Below, in pieces: positions 1-9,028 of a stretch of 64,000 nucleotides of DNA. The DNA comes from an uncultured Bacteroidia bacterium (GTDB lineage Bacteria > Bacteroidota > Bacteroidia > Bacteroidales > UBA932): NCBI GenBank assembly GCA_902784435.1, contig CACZUR010000005.1:62001-126000 (forward strand). The letters are read 5' to 3'. Within the stretch, counting starts at the first letter, position 1, and each line of letters opens with the position of its first letter. The translations under genes and the position numbers were made by a program. The notes beneath the pieces were generated by a model. The model saw nothing but the letters and a program-made list of their open reading frames with translations. It was not told where the DNA came from and did not search any database.

Positions 1-58
1 GACCTATCTCCAGAACATTTATCACGGCCGGGTGGTGTATCCCAAGCGCAAGCGTTGA
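1..58 (+). CDS. 3' end of an unidentified gene (partial)
   Basis: An open frame enters from the left edge and ends at a TGA at 56-58. Only 18 codons are visible, and the product ends in a basic tail (PKRKR). This is too short to assign a family. It is called because the codons look ordinary for this genome and because a promoter for the next gene begins right at its stop codon, as expected at the end of a transcription unit. It could be a chance frame. Confidence 0.35.
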   Translation, partial: TYLQNIYHGRVVYPKRKR

Positions 59-85
59 TAGTTACGGGATTTTTTCGTACCTTTG
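54..85 (+). promoter_or_regulatory. Bacteroidetes-type promoter for tig-clpP-clpX
   Basis: A TACCTTTG box at 78-85 matches the Bacteroidetes -7 consensus TAnnTTTG. A weak -33 match (GTTG, 54-57) lies 20 bases upstream. Transcription would start near 92, giving a leader of about 30 bases before the tig ATG. Confidence 0.6.
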
Positions 86-121
86 CGCCCCTTTAAGAAT
101 ATATAAACATCAATAGATACT

Positions 122-1438
122 ATGAACGTTACCAAAAACCAGCCTGATGCACTGAATTATCAGGTGACCATTGAAATCGCGGCCGCAGACTACGCAGAGC
201 CGCTTCGCAAGCGCCTCAACGAATACCGCCGCAAGGCCGACATCAAAGGTTTCCGCCGCGGGATGGCTCCGATGGGCCTCATCCAGCGCATGTATGGGGA
301 CCAGGCGCTGTACGAAAGCGTGAACGGCATGGTGGCCAATGCCCTGGATCAGTTCGTCAGCGAGGAAAAGATCCGCGTGGTGGGAGAACCCATGCCCGCA
401 GAGGACCAGCCGCAGCTCTCCTGGGAAGCCGGCAAGGACTTCACCTTCAAGTTCGACATCGCCCAGACTCCGGAACTCAGCTTCGACGTAAACAAGGACG
501 ACAAGGTTCCCTATTACGACATCAACATCACCGCCGCAGAGAAGAAACTGAATCGCGAGCAGCTGCTCCAGCAGTATGGTTCCCTGCAGGAAGGCAAGAA
601 AGCCGGAGAGAACGACTACATCGTGGCCGATATCGAAAATGAGGGCCACAAGGCCGAAGGCGTATACGTTTCCATCTCCCAGGTGGCAGAGGAAGCCCGC
701 GGCGCCTTTATCGGCAAGAAAGCCGGCGACAAGTTTGACCTGGACGTGAACGCCGCCTTCGTGAACGAGACGGACCGTGCCGCCATGCTCAAGGTGGACA
801 AAGCCCAGCTTTCCTCCCTGAACCCCCTGTTCACCTTCACCGTGGTGAATGTGAAAACCTATGTTCCCGCAGAGGAAAACCAGGAAACCTACGACAAAAT
901 CTTCGGCGAGGGCACCGTTACCACGCCGGAGCAGTTCGATGAAAAGATCGTGGAGCGCATCAAGGGCCAGCACGAGCAGGAAGCCAACTACCGCTTTGGC
1001 ACGGATGTGCGCAAGTACTTTGTGGAAAAGGCCGGTCTGGAGCTCCCCGAGGCCTTCCTGAAGCGCTGGCTGGTGTATGCCAATGAAGGCAAGTTCACCG
1101 CAGAACAGGTAGAAAAGGAATTCCCGGCCTTCATAGAGGACTTCAAGTGGCAGCTGGTACGCGGCTACATCATGCAGAAGTTCGGCCTCAAGGTGGCCCA
1201 CGAGGACATCCTGAACGCTGCCAAGTCCTATGTAGCTTATCAGTACGCCATGTACGGCATGGCCGGTGTCCCGCAGAACATCATCGACTCTTCGGCCGAA
1301 AACATGCTGCAGGACCAGAACCAGTACCGTCGTCTGGAAGAGCAGTGCGAAGACAACATCGCCATTGCCAAAGTCCGTGAGGAAGTTACCCTCCAGACCA
1401 AGAAAATCTCCATGGAGAAATTCCGTGAACTGAAATAA
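122..1438 (+). CDS. tig: trigger factor (ribosome-associated chaperone)
   Basis: Trigger factor docks at the ribosomal exit tunnel and holds nascent chains. The 438-residue length fits the family. The ribosome-binding signature GFRRGMAP is at residues 43-50 within the N-terminal tail domain, followed by a central PPIase-position domain (about 145-255) and a helical C-terminal domain. The central domain has few recognisable FKBP active-site residues, as is common in Bacteroidetes trigger factors, so prolyl isomerase activity is doubtful. The start ATG follows a consensus promoter and is the only Met in a good position. It lies directly upstream of clpP and clpX, the classic tig-clpP-clpX arrangement, so folding and degradation are probably co-expressed. 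Confidence 0.96.
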   Translation: MNVTKNQPDALNYQVTIEIAAADYAEPLRKRLNEYRRKADIKGFRRGMAPMGLIQRMYGDQALYESVNGMVANALDQFVSEEKIRVVGEPMPAEDQPQLSWEAGKDFTFKFDIAQTPELSFDVNKDDKVPYYDINITAAEKKLNREQLLQQYGSLQEGKKAGENDYIVADIENEGHKAEGVYVSISQVAEEARGAFIGKKAGDKFDLDVNAAFVNETDRAAMLKVDKAQLSSLNPLFTFTVVNVKTYVPAEENQETYDKIFGEGTVTTPEQFDEKIVERIKGQHEQEANYRFGTDVRKYFVEKAGLELPEAFLKRWLVYANEGKFTAEQVEKEFPAFIEDFKWQLVRGYIMQKFGLKVAHEDILNAAKSYVAYQYAMYGMAGVPQNIIDSSAENMLQDQNQYRRLEEQCEDNIAIAKVREEVTLQTKKISMEKFRELK

Positions 1439-1447
1439 TCCAGTCTT

Positions 1448-2116
1448 ATGACCGATTTCGAAAAGTTTGCAGTGAAGGGGAAGGGCATCAGTTCGATGAC
1501 CCTTTCTCGTTACACGTCCGTCTATGACGGTTACATCAACCCCACTATCACGGAAGAACGCCGCCTGAACGTAGCCCAGATGGATGTGTTCAGCCGCCTG
1601 ATGATGGACAACATCATCTTCCTGGGCGTTCCCATCGACGACGATGTGGCCAACATCATCCAGGCCCAGCTGCTGTTCCTGGCCGCCAAGGATCCGGGTA
1701 CGGACATCACCATGTACCTGAACACCCCCGGCGGGCAGGTTCATTCCGGACTGGCCATCTACGACACCATGCAGCTGGTTCAGCCGGATGTGGCTACGGT
1801 GTGCACCGGCATGGCCGCTTCCATGGGCTCGGTGCTGCTGTGCGCCGGCGCCAAGGGCAAGCGTTCCGCGCTGCCGCACTCCCGCGTGCTCATCCATCAG
1901 CCGCTGGGCGGTGCCCAGGGCCAGGCGACGGAAATCCTCATCGCCGCCAAGGAGATTGAGAAAACCCGCACCGAACTGTTCGAAATCATCGCCCGTCACT
2001 GCGGCAAGCCCTACGAAGAAGTGGCCCGGGACGGCGAGCGCGATTTCTGGATGACGGCCCAGGAAGCCCTGGAATATGGCATGGTGGACGAAATCCTGCA
2101 AAAGAGGAGCAAGTAA
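1448..2116 (+). CDS. clpP: ATP-dependent Clp protease proteolytic subunit
   Basis: Serine protease subunit that forms the 14-mer chamber and works with ClpX. The catalytic triad is readable: Ser125 in GMAAS, His150 in LIHQP and Asp199 in ERDFW, with the same 25- and 49-residue spacings as in E. coli ClpP. The 222-residue length includes an N-terminal extension of about 25 residues that may be a propeptide. The gene starts 9 bases after tig and its TAA overlaps the ATG of clpX by one base (TAATG), which indicates translational coupling and matched subunit production. Confidence 0.97.
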   Translation: MTDFEKFAVKGKGISSMTLSRYTSVYDGYINPTITEERRLNVAQMDVFSRLMMDNIIFLGVPIDDDVANIIQAQLLFLAAKDPGTDITMYLNTPGGQVHSGLAIYDTMQLVQPDVATVCTGMAASMGSVLLCAGAKGKRSALPHSRVLIHQPLGGAQGQATEILIAAKEIEKTRTELFEIIARHCGKPYEEVARDGERDFWMTAQEALEYGMVDEILQKRSK

Positions 2117-3333
2117 TGCCCAGAAAGACACAAGGCCCCAACCATTGCATGTTCTGCGGCAGGAGCGACGCAGAAGTCCCTTTCCTGCTGCAGGGCATCG
2201 AAGGCTATATCTGCAGCGACTGCGTCAAACTGGCTTCCGAATATGTGGAGGAACTGGAGCAGAACGGAAAAGGCGCCGCTGCGCCTGCACCTGCCCTGGG
2301 GAAGGCGCCCAAGCCGGCCGAAATCAAGGCCTACCTGGACCAGTATGTGATTGGCCAGGACCGCGCCAAGAAGGTGCTGGCCGTGGCGGTGTACAATCAC
2401 TACAAGCGCGTGCAGCACAACCTCATCGACAAAACCGACGACGGGGTAGAGCTGGAAAAGAGCAACATCCTGCTGGTGGGTCCCACCGGTACGGGCAAGA
2501 CGCTCCTGGCGCGCACCATCGCCAGGCTGCTGGACGTGCCTTTCACCATCGTAGACGCCACCGTGCTCACGGAAGCCGGTTATGTGGGCGAAGATGTGGA
2601 GAGTCTCCTGACCCGTCTTTTGCAGGAGGCCGATTTCGACCTGCAGAAGGCCGAGCGCGGCATCGTGTTCATCGACGAGATTGACAAGATCGCCCGCAAG
2701 AGCGACAACCCTTCCATTACCCGCGACGTGTCCGGTGAAGGAGTGCAGCAGGCACTGCTCAAACTGCTGGAAGGCAGCATCGTGAACGTTCCGCCCAAGG
2801 GCGGCCGCAAACACCCGGAACAGGAGTTCATCCACGTGAATACGCAGAACATCCTGTTCATCTGCGGCGGTGCCTTCGAAGGCATCGAGCGCCACATCGC
2901 CCTGAGGAAAAACACCCAGATCATCGGCTTCGGCGCAGAGGAAAAACAGCGCATAGACCGCGACAACCTGTTGCAATACGTAGACGCCATGGACCTCCGG
3001 GCCTACGGACTCATCCCGGAAATTGTGGGCCGGCTGCCCCTGGTCACCTACCTGGACCAGCTGGACCGCGACTCCCTGAAACGGATTCTCACAGAGCCCA
3101 AAAACGCCCTCCTGAAGCAGTACGAAAAGATGTTCGAGCTGGACGGTATCAAGCTGGAGATAGATCCCGAAGTGCTGGACCTGATTGTGGACACCTCCAT
3201 CAAGAACAAGCTGGGCGCCCGCGGCCTCCGCAGCATCTGCGAAAAACTGATGGCCGATGCCATGTTCGACGCCCCCTCCACCCGCAAAAAGACCTTCCGG
3301 CTCACGCTGGAATACGCCAAGGCGCGTATCTGA
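2116..3333 (+). CDS. clpX: Clp protease ATP-binding subunit ClpX
   Basis: AAA+ unfoldase that delivers substrates to ClpP. Visible parts in order are the N-terminal zinc-binding domain with Cys11, Cys14, Cys33 and Cys36, Walker A GPTGTGKT at 122-129, the pore loop GYVG at 155-158, Walker B VFIDEID at 184-190, and the ClpP-docking IGF loop at 270-272. All are intact, so the protein should be fully functional with the neighbouring ClpP. The length (405 residues) is typical. A strong terminator follows the stop codon and ends the operon. Confidence 0.97.
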   Translation: MPRKTQGPNHCMFCGRSDAEVPFLLQGIEGYICSDCVKLASEYVEELEQNGKGAAAPAPALGKAPKPAEIKAYLDQYVIGQDRAKKVLAVAVYNHYKRVQHNLIDKTDDGVELEKSNILLVGPTGTGKTLLARTIARLLDVPFTIVDATVLTEAGYVGEDVESLLTRLLQEADFDLQKAERGIVFIDEIDKIARKSDNPSITRDVSGEGVQQALLKLLEGSIVNVPPKGGRKHPEQEFIHVNTQNILFICGGAFEGIERHIALRKNTQIIGFGAEEKQRIDRDNLLQYVDAMDLRAYGLIPEIVGRLPLVTYLDQLDRDSLKRILTEPKNALLKQYEKMFELDGIKLEIDPEVLDLIVDTSIKNKLGARGLRSICEKLMADAMFDAPSTRKKTFRLTLEYAKARI

Positions 3334-3347
3334 GTCCTAAGTAAATG

Positions 3348-3388
3348 AATAGAGGCGTTTGCACACCTGCAAACGCCTCTATTTTCTT
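3348..3388 (+). terminator. strong intrinsic terminator after clpX, probably bidirectional
   Basis: A perfect 16-base-pair hairpin (arms 3348-3363 and 3368-3383, four-base loop) is followed by a T-rich run on the + strand. The same hairpin lies four bases beyond the 3' end of the leftward tRNA-Val and probably also ends that transcript. Confidence 0.9.
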
Positions 3389-3391
3389 TTG

Positions 3392-3466
3392 TGAGGACAC
3401 GCAGATTTGAACTGCGGACCTCTTGCCTGTCAAGCAAGCGCTCTAAACCAACTGAGCTATGCCCTC
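3392..3466 (-). tRNA. tRNA-Val (anticodon GAC)
   Basis: Read on the minus strand, this folds as a full cloverleaf: acceptor GAGGGCA/TGTCCTC with one G-T pair, D stem GCTC/GAGC, anticodon stem CTTGC/GCAAG with loop TTGACAG, and T stem CGCAG/CTGCG around TTCAAAT. The anticodon is GAC, which reads GUC (Val). No CCA is encoded. The discriminator base is A, as expected for tRNA-Val. Confidence 0.95.
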
Positions 3467-3476
3467 AAAAGGATTG

Positions 3477-3508
3477 CAAAGATAAGTATAATTTAGAGAC
3501 GAACCAAA
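3477..3508 (-). promoter_or_regulatory. promoter for tRNA-Val
   Basis: The minus strand reads TTTG, 20 bases, then TATCTTTG, a full match to the Bacteroidetes consensus. It ends about 10 bases before the tRNA 5' end, so little or no leader needs trimming. Confidence 0.75.
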
Positions 3509-3536
3509 TTTTTTTGCTAGGACGGGCCATTTTTTC

Positions 3537-6527
3537 TTAATTCATGTTGTAGTATTCCAACTGCTGGAGGGGAACGCCTTCCGGTACCTTTTCGCCGCGG
3601 GCGAGGGGGAGGAGCAGCACGGTGTCCGTGGACGGAACATTGCCAATGTCCAGGGCACCGTCTATCAACTGCTGGAGGCCGTCATTTTCGGCCTGCTTGT
3701 CCTGGTTGAACTGCTTGAGGTCTTTCTTGCACTGACTCAGTGCCTTGGGCGCGAGCTTCACAAACTGCGGGTATTCCATCAGCCGGTCTCCTTCCAGGCT
3801 GAGTACGCCCAGGCTGGCGCCGGGAATGCCCACCTGGGCTGCGGTAATTTTGATCTGGACGGATACCGCATTGTCCATCAAGTTCTTGTTGCGGGCGATG
3901 ACTTCGCTGAAAGGGATGCGGCGGTTGGCGCCGTCTATCAGGGAAACGGCCTTGTACACCTTTCCGCTGCGGGTTTGCACATAGGTTTCCGTTACGCGGT
4001 AGCCCATTCCGCCCGCGCTCAGGAGATCGCCGGTCAGGGCCCAGACCTCGTCCGTATCGGCCATCAGGATGTCGATGGACTCTACGCCGCTACGGCGGTC
4101 CGGATGCGTCCAGACGATGCGCTCCTCTTTCTTTCCCTTGCCTTTGCTCTTTTTCTTGCTGCCGGCCGGCCGCACTTCCTCGTCGTAGGCGGCTTCCTGC
4201 TCAAGGATATCGCCCTTGTTCCCGGGCTGGGAGACCTGTCCGGAGAGCGGAGCCGCGCTTGCCGGGGCGTCGCCTGTGGGCAGGCCCACATTCTGCAGGG
4301 GCGTTTTGCTGAGCATCATGTCATAGAGGACATACTGGCCGCTCCGGCTTTCGCCACATTCCAGCCAGAACACCAGCTGCGTGCAGCCGAAGAGGGGCAC
4401 GCTATAGGTGGTGGGGGGCATCTGATTGGTCAGCCAGAACTCTCCCACCAGCCGCATATCGGCAAAGACCATCAATTTGACGGGATTGGCCGGGTCTGGA
4501 CGGATGCCCAGGACCGGTTCGTCTACGAATTCGCTCTTGTTGGCCACCGAGAAAGTAAGGCTTTCGTATTGGCCGAAGGGGTTGAAGGCCGCAACGGCGC
4601 TCTGGTGACCGTTATCCTTCACCAGGTTCAGTTTGCCGGCCCCCGTGGGGATGTCGGTGCCGCCCGCCTGCACCTGACTGGGCACCAGGGGAGCGAGGTT
4701 CCCAACGAAGAACATATAGAAAGCGGTGTTGAGGTCTATGTCCTCGAAGGCGAGCAGCGGCGGCACATTGGTTTCCAGCATGATGCCTTTGTCGATGGTG
4801 CTTCCGTCTTTCATCTGGAATACATCCCGCCGGCTGCCGCCAGGCTTGAAGCAGTCGTTGATGTCGAAGTTGGTCAGGCTGCTCAGATAGCGCCCTACAT
4901 AGTGGAAGTACGGGGCTTTGCACAGGTCGATAAGATCCACTGTTTCAGGGCATTCGGGCCTGGCGTGGTAGAAGTGGGGCGCTGTGTCCTGCGGCTGCCC
5001 GCGGAAGACCATGACGTCTCCCACCCCCAGGTAGGTCTGCTTGGATTCCCCGGTGCCGGGTTTCGCAAATTTCAGGATGCGGCACTTGCCGATGGGCAGC
5101 GTGAACTTCTGGTTGGGCCACAGGCAGTGGATCCAGGTGTCCAGGATCAGATGGTCGTCGGCGTAGACCAACAGGCGGTCTTCGCCCAGGACACGTCGCT
5201 TGGAAAGGGTGCCGGCGGTGAAACTCACATAGTCGAATTCCCCGGCCAGGTCGAAGGCCACATACGAATTGATGTTCCCGTCCATGAAGGTGGTGCCGGT
5301 GGTGAGGATGAATCCTTCATCAAACTGCTCGCCGCCCATGGAAAAGTGGTAGTGGGAAGAGGTGCCCTTGAAGTAGATTTGATCGAAACCGGCGGTGCCG
5401 CGGATGGAATAGGGCTCGTGGCTGGAGCAGAGCTTTACGGCATCCGGCAGCTGGGACAGCTTTTCCTTGGCCGTGTTGGCGATACCCGGGGCAGGAATGT
5501 CCTTGCACCCCTTCTTGTACGCATAAATGTCCACCACGCCAAAGGTCATCCCTTTGAGGAAGTCGCTCTGTTCCAGTTCTCCGCAGTGGAAGGAGACCAC
5601 GTTGACGCCGCTGACATCCACTACGCAGACTTCGGCCAGGTCCTGCTGGGTGATGAGTTTTTCAAAGAGGACTTTTCCGTCTCCCTTCACGGTCAGCCAG
5701 GCCTTTGCGTTGGAACTCATATTGTCCCGCGGACCCACCAGGAAGGAGAGTTTTTCGAATTTCTTCTGCAGCCAGAAATAGACAAAACCGGCGCTGATCC
5801 CTTCTCCCAGCTCCTGTGAGGCACTCATGGAAATACCGGAATAGTACTTGTTGCGGTTGATGCTGATGTACTCTACCTCGTTGATCCCGCTGTAGTCGTC
5901 CCGGGTGATGGGGGTGGACCAGCCGCGGTGGCAAATCAGGTGCGGCCGCAGCTCTTCCATCAGTTTCACCTTATCCTTGGCCATGAGGGCGGCGTTGGAG
6001 ATATTGTACGGAGTGGGCGTCTGCCCTTTCTTCCACAGCTTGATTTCGCCGAAATAGACTCCTTCCAGGCCCGACCAGTCCTCGAAGCGGAGCATGTCTA
6101 CGCCGCTGATATCCAATGTGACGATCTTAGGAGCGTCCCACTGGTGCAGGACATCGTCCACCAGCCTCCGGCCATCGGCCGTAATGAGGATGATGTCGGT
6201 TCCCTTGTCGCCGGCGGCAAAGCGGTCGTCGTTCCTGCGGCCGGGGCCCATGAGGAATGTAATCTTTTCATACTGCCCCTTGAGCGAGAACACGGCATAC
6301 GCACCTTCCTTGGCATCATCGTTTGTAACACCCTTGTACAGATTGAATCCGTTGGAACAGCGGAAGGTGGCGATGTACATCTCTTCGTCCTCGCCACGTA
6401 CCCCCGCGTAATGGGGGTGGTACCTGTGTGAATCGACAGGCTGGAATTTCTTGACCAGATAGTCCTGCGCTCCGGCCGTGAAGACGGTAAGCAGTGCTAT
6501 CGACAGGGTGGTAAGCAGGCGTTTCAT
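3537..6527 (-). CDS. very large secreted protein with repeated NPCBM-like domains
   Basis: A 996-residue protein with a clear signal peptide (hydrophobic stretch ending in AGAQ near residue 21). Three to four copies of a jelly-roll-like unit recur, at about 45-170, 215-345, 375-510 and 575-760. Each pairs a 'F.L.G.YE.ltFl.G' strand with a later 'V.DISGV..L.F' strand, the pattern of NPCBM carbohydrate-binding modules. A Lys/Gly-rich linker (about 800-820) precedes a C-terminal region of unknown fold. No catalytic motif was seen. It is the last gene of a leftward operon and overlaps the S9 peptidase by four bases, so the two envelope proteins are co-made. Glycan or cell-wall binding is an inference from the domain resemblance. 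I do not recognise the full-length architecture. Confidence 0.72.
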   Translation of the reverse strand: MKRLLTTLSIALLTVFTAGAQDYLVKKFQPVDSHRYHPHYAGVRGEDEEMYIATFRCSNGFNLYKGVTNDDAKEGAYAVFSLKGQYEKITFLMGPGRRNDDRFAAGDKGTDIILITADGRRLVDDVLHQWDAPKIVTLDISGVDMLRFEDWSGLEGVYFGEIKLWKKGQTPTPYNISNAALMAKDKVKLMEELRPHLICHRGWSTPITRDDYSGINEVEYISINRNKYYSGISMSASQELGEGISAGFVYFWLQKKFEKLSFLVGPRDNMSSNAKAWLTVKGDGKVLFEKLITQQDLAEVCVVDVSGVNVVSFHCGELEQSDFLKGMTFGVVDIYAYKKGCKDIPAPGIANTAKEKLSQLPDAVKLCSSHEPYSIRGTAGFDQIYFKGTSSHYHFSMGGEQFDEGFILTTGTTFMDGNINSYVAFDLAGEFDYVSFTAGTLSKRRVLGEDRLLVYADDHLILDTWIHCLWPNQKFTLPIGKCRILKFAKPGTGESKQTYLGVGDVMVFRGQPQDTAPHFYHARPECPETVDLIDLCKAPYFHYVGRYLSSLTNFDINDCFKPGGSRRDVFQMKDGSTIDKGIMLETNVPPLLAFEDIDLNTAFYMFFVGNLAPLVPSQVQAGGTDIPTGAGKLNLVKDNGHQSAVAAFNPFGQYESLTFSVANKSEFVDEPVLGIRPDPANPVKLMVFADMRLVGEFWLTNQMPPTTYSVPLFGCTQLVFWLECGESRSGQYVLYDMMLSKTPLQNVGLPTGDAPASAAPLSGQVSQPGNKGDILEQEAAYDEEVRPAGSKKKSKGKGKKEERIVWTHPDRRSGVESIDILMADTDEVWALTGDLLSAGGMGYRVTETYVQTRSGKVYKAVSLIDGANRRIPFSEVIARNKNLMDNAVSVQIKITAAQVGIPGASLGVLSLEGDRLMEYPQFVKLAPKALSQCKKDLKQFNQDKQAENDGLQQLIDGALDIGNVPSTDTVLLLPLARGEKVPEGVPLQQLEYYNMN

Positions 6528-8548
6528 AAATAATCTTCGAAATATTGGGTGACTTTGTCCATCAGGTGGATGCGGTTACGGCCGAATACGTTGTGCCGTG
6601 CCGTAGGGTAGGGGAAGTAATCGACCGGGATTTCCAGGTCTATGCATTCCTGGATGAAGGAAAGGCTGTGCTCCCACACCACGGTGTCGTCTATGGCGCC
6701 CTGGCAGATGAGGAGTTTGCCCTTCAGGTTCTTAGCCTTGCCGATGAGGCTGGTTTGGGCGAAACCTTCCGGATTGGTCTCCGGCGTGTCCATATAGCGT
6801 TCCCCGTACATGACCTCGTACCATTTCCAGTCGATGACCGGGCCGCCGGCCACCCCCACTTTGAAGACGTCCGGATAGGTGGTGAGGAGGCTGATGGTCA
6901 TGAAGCCGCCATAGCTCCAGCCGTGCACGCCGATGTGGGAGGCATCCACGTAAGGGAGGCTCCTGAGCCAGTTGATGCCCACCATCTGGTCTTCCATTTC
7001 CACTTTTCCGCACTGCCGGTTGATGGCTTTTTCGTAGGCGGCTCCCTGGTTGGGCGTTCCGCGGTTGTCCTGCACGTATACGAAATAACCCTTTTGGGCC
7101 ATGAGCATCTCCCACATCCGGATACCGCCCAGCCAGGAGTCCGGCACCATCTGGGAGTGCGGACCGCCGTACACGTAAAGGATGACAGGGTATTTCCGGG
7201 AAGGGTCGAAGTCTTTGGGATAGAAAAGCCGGTAATGGTTCTGATAGAGGCCGTCCGCGCTGGGCACGGTGCCGAATTCCGCCCGGCAGGAAGCGTAATC
7301 CCGCAGCGGATCTTCCAGGACGACCAGTTCCCGGGCCACTTTTCCGTCCGTGCTGCAAAGGCTGATGCGGGCGGGCAGGTTGAAGTTGGCGTTGCTGTCC
7401 AGGAACCATCGGCAGTCCTGGCTCAGGCTCACGGTATGCCAGCCGCGCTCGTGGGTAAGCTGGACGGGCTTGTCCAGGCGGGCTTTTGCAACGGCCTTTT
7501 GGGCCGGAATCCGGAAAGCCAGCTTGAAAAGGTGATTCTGTGCGGGAGAAACCTGGGCCGATGTATAGTAGACGGCCGTTCCGTCGTTGTCCAGGTATTC
7601 TACGTCGGCATCCACGGCCGTAAGCCGGCGGAGGGTGCCCAGGGTGTCTGCCAGATACAGGTTCTTGTAGCCGTCCCGGTTGTCCGTGCGGTAGATGAAG
7701 ACGTCCGTGCGGCCTTTGACGAAGCGGATGGGATCCTGGGGTTCTACCCAGGCGTCATTGTCCTCCGTGAGAAGGGTGCGCACGAAGGCACCGTCTTTTG
7801 CACGGTACTGGTTCAGGTGCATGTGGTGCTGGCTGCGGTCCAGTACCTGTGCATAGAGGTAGCGGCTGTCCGGGCTCCAGGAGAGGTTGGTAATGTAGCG
7901 CTCCTCGGTGAAATCCGTCACATCCAGCCAGGTGATGGTTCCTTTGTCAAAGTTGTACACACCCACCTGCAGCCGTTCGCTGTCCATCCCGTTCATGGGG
8001 TATTTCAGGAGCTCCAGCGTTCCGGTGCGGGTTTGGATGTCCAGGAGCGGAAAGTCCGTGACCTGCGACTGGTCTTTTTTGTAAAACGCCAGCTGACGGC
8101 CGTCCGGAGCCCATTCATAGCCCCGGGAAAAGCCGAATTCCTGGCGCATCATGGTACCGCCGTACACGATGTTGCGGTCTTCTGACAGGCCGATGGCCAA
8201 TTCTTTCCCGTCCTTCAGCCCCAAGAGGGAATTGCCCTCCAGGCGGATGCCGTACCCTGCTGCCGAGCGCTCCCACGGGTCTTCTGCAGGACCCGGCTTG
8301 GCCCGGTAGGGTTCCAGTTCCTGCCCGCCGATGCTGCCCTGCAGGTACTCCCGGCCCCGGACCACGAGGAAGGTATCCTGGTCCAGCCACATGGCTCCGC
8401 CGCGGGCATAACCTACCCCCTTATAGATGGCTTCTTCCATGGTGAGGTCTTTCCCAGGATGGGCTTCCCGCGTGTCCAGGACCGTATTCTGGGCATAGGA
8501 GAGCGTGCAGGCAAGCAGTGCGCCGGCGATACCAAGTATTTGTTTCAT
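6524..8548 (-). CDS. S9 family (dipeptidyl peptidase IV-like) serine peptidase
   Basis: Exported peptidase of 674 residues with an N-terminal beta-propeller-like region and a C-terminal alpha/beta-hydrolase domain. The catalytic residues are Ser545 in GWSYGGF, Asp620 in GAIDDTV and His652 in ARHNV, in the order and spacing of the DPP IV family. The N-terminus is a signal peptide. A Cys in LLAC could make it a lipoprotein, though SYAQ just after looks like an ordinary signal peptidase I site. It probably releases dipeptides from peptides in the periplasm or at the surface, which fits a peptide-fermenting lifestyle. It overlaps the large NPCBM-like gene by four bases. Confidence 0.93.
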   Translation of the reverse strand: MKQILGIAGALLACTLSYAQNTVLDTREAHPGKDLTMEEAIYKGVGYARGGAMWLDQDTFLVVRGREYLQGSIGGQELEPYRAKPGPAEDPWERSAAGYGIRLEGNSLLGLKDGKELAIGLSEDRNIVYGGTMMRQEFGFSRGYEWAPDGRQLAFYKKDQSQVTDFPLLDIQTRTGTLELLKYPMNGMDSERLQVGVYNFDKGTITWLDVTDFTEERYITNLSWSPDSRYLYAQVLDRSQHHMHLNQYRAKDGAFVRTLLTEDNDAWVEPQDPIRFVKGRTDVFIYRTDNRDGYKNLYLADTLGTLRRLTAVDADVEYLDNDGTAVYYTSAQVSPAQNHLFKLAFRIPAQKAVAKARLDKPVQLTHERGWHTVSLSQDCRWFLDSNANFNLPARISLCSTDGKVARELVVLEDPLRDYASCRAEFGTVPSADGLYQNHYRLFYPKDFDPSRKYPVILYVYGGPHSQMVPDSWLGGIRMWEMLMAQKGYFVYVQDNRGTPNQGAAYEKAINRQCGKVEMEDQMVGINWLRSLPYVDASHIGVHGWSYGGFMTISLLTTYPDVFKVGVAGGPVIDWKWYEVMYGERYMDTPETNPEGFAQTSLIGKAKNLKGKLLICQGAIDDTVVWEHSLSFIQECIDLEIPVDYFPYPTARHNVFGRNRIHLMDKVTQYFEDYL

Positions 8549-8557
8549 AGGCTGTTA

Positions 8558-8980
8558 CTATAGGAAAAACGGGTCTTCGTCGGGGATCTGGACACTGGTC
8601 ACGGGCTCTTCTTCCACATGGTCTACGATGGCCTTCTCATAGCCGCGCCAGGGGAGGGTTCCTTTGTACTCTTTGTAATGGACGGTTACCCGGAGACCGG
8701 TCATTTCCTTGAGCTTCTGGGCCACGTCCGGGTCTTTTACGGAAAATTTGAAGGTTTTGGACTGGACCGTTCCGGACGCATTCTTGGTGCCGTATCCGGT
8801 GAGAATCATCTCTCCCTCATAGGTTTTGAAAACATAACCGGTATAGGTAAGGGAATTGAGCTCTCCGGTTTTGGTGCCGTCGCTGAACACCCACCAGAAC
8901 TTGAAATAGAGGAATCCGGCCAGTGCCGCCAGCACTGTCAGGCTGATGATCCAAATTACTGTTTTCCCAGATTTTGTCAT
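8558..8980 (-). CDS. small membrane-anchored protein of unknown function
   Basis: 140 residues. One N-terminal membrane segment (about residues 9-31, rich in Ile, Leu and Phe) is followed by a soluble domain of about 105 residues with the pattern YTGYVFKTYEGEM and FKFSV. It resembles a conserved small Bacteroidetes family that is sometimes mislabelled as an enzyme. No active-site motif is visible, so no function is assigned. It is the first gene of the leftward operon with the S9 peptidase and the NPCBM-like protein. Confidence 0.75.
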   Translation of the reverse strand: MTKSGKTVIWIISLTVLAALAGFLYFKFWWVFSDGTKTGELNSLTYTGYVFKTYEGEMILTGYGTKNASGTVQSKTFKFSVKDPDVAQKLKEMTGLRVTVHYKEYKGTLPWRGYEKAIVDHVEEEPVTSVQIPDEDPFFL

Positions 8981-8997
8981 AGTTCTTTATATTTTTA

Positions 8998-9005
8998 CAA
9001 ATATA
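8998..9005 (-). promoter_or_regulatory. -7 box for the S9 peptidase operon
   Basis: TATATTTG on the minus strand, 17 bases before the ATG of the small membrane protein. No good -33 partner is seen. It lies back to back with the -7 box of lplA, 11 bases away. Confidence 0.5.
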
Positions 9006-9016
9006 AAAAATAATCT

Positions 9017-9024
9017 TAACTTTG
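9017..9024 (+). promoter_or_regulatory. -7 box for lplA, close to its start codon
   Basis: TAACTTTG matches the -7 consensus and lies only four bases upstream of the GTG that begins the conserved LplA N-terminus. Transcription would start at or next to the start codon, so the mRNA may be leaderless. Confidence 0.5.
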
Positions 9025-9028
9025 AAAA

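Noticed and set aside
110..2131. Long open frame on the minus strand opposite tig and clpP
   Set aside because: It is a shadow of two unmistakable genes on the other strand, caused by high GC and codon bias. Its product has no family resemblance.
3334..3391. A small gene in the clpX / tRNA gap
   Set aside because: The gap is filled by a 16-base-pair terminator and has no credible start.
3975..5819. Long + strand frame opposite the NPCBM-like gene
   Set aside because: No recognisable motif and it lacks a promoter. The minus strand frame has a signal peptide and repeats.
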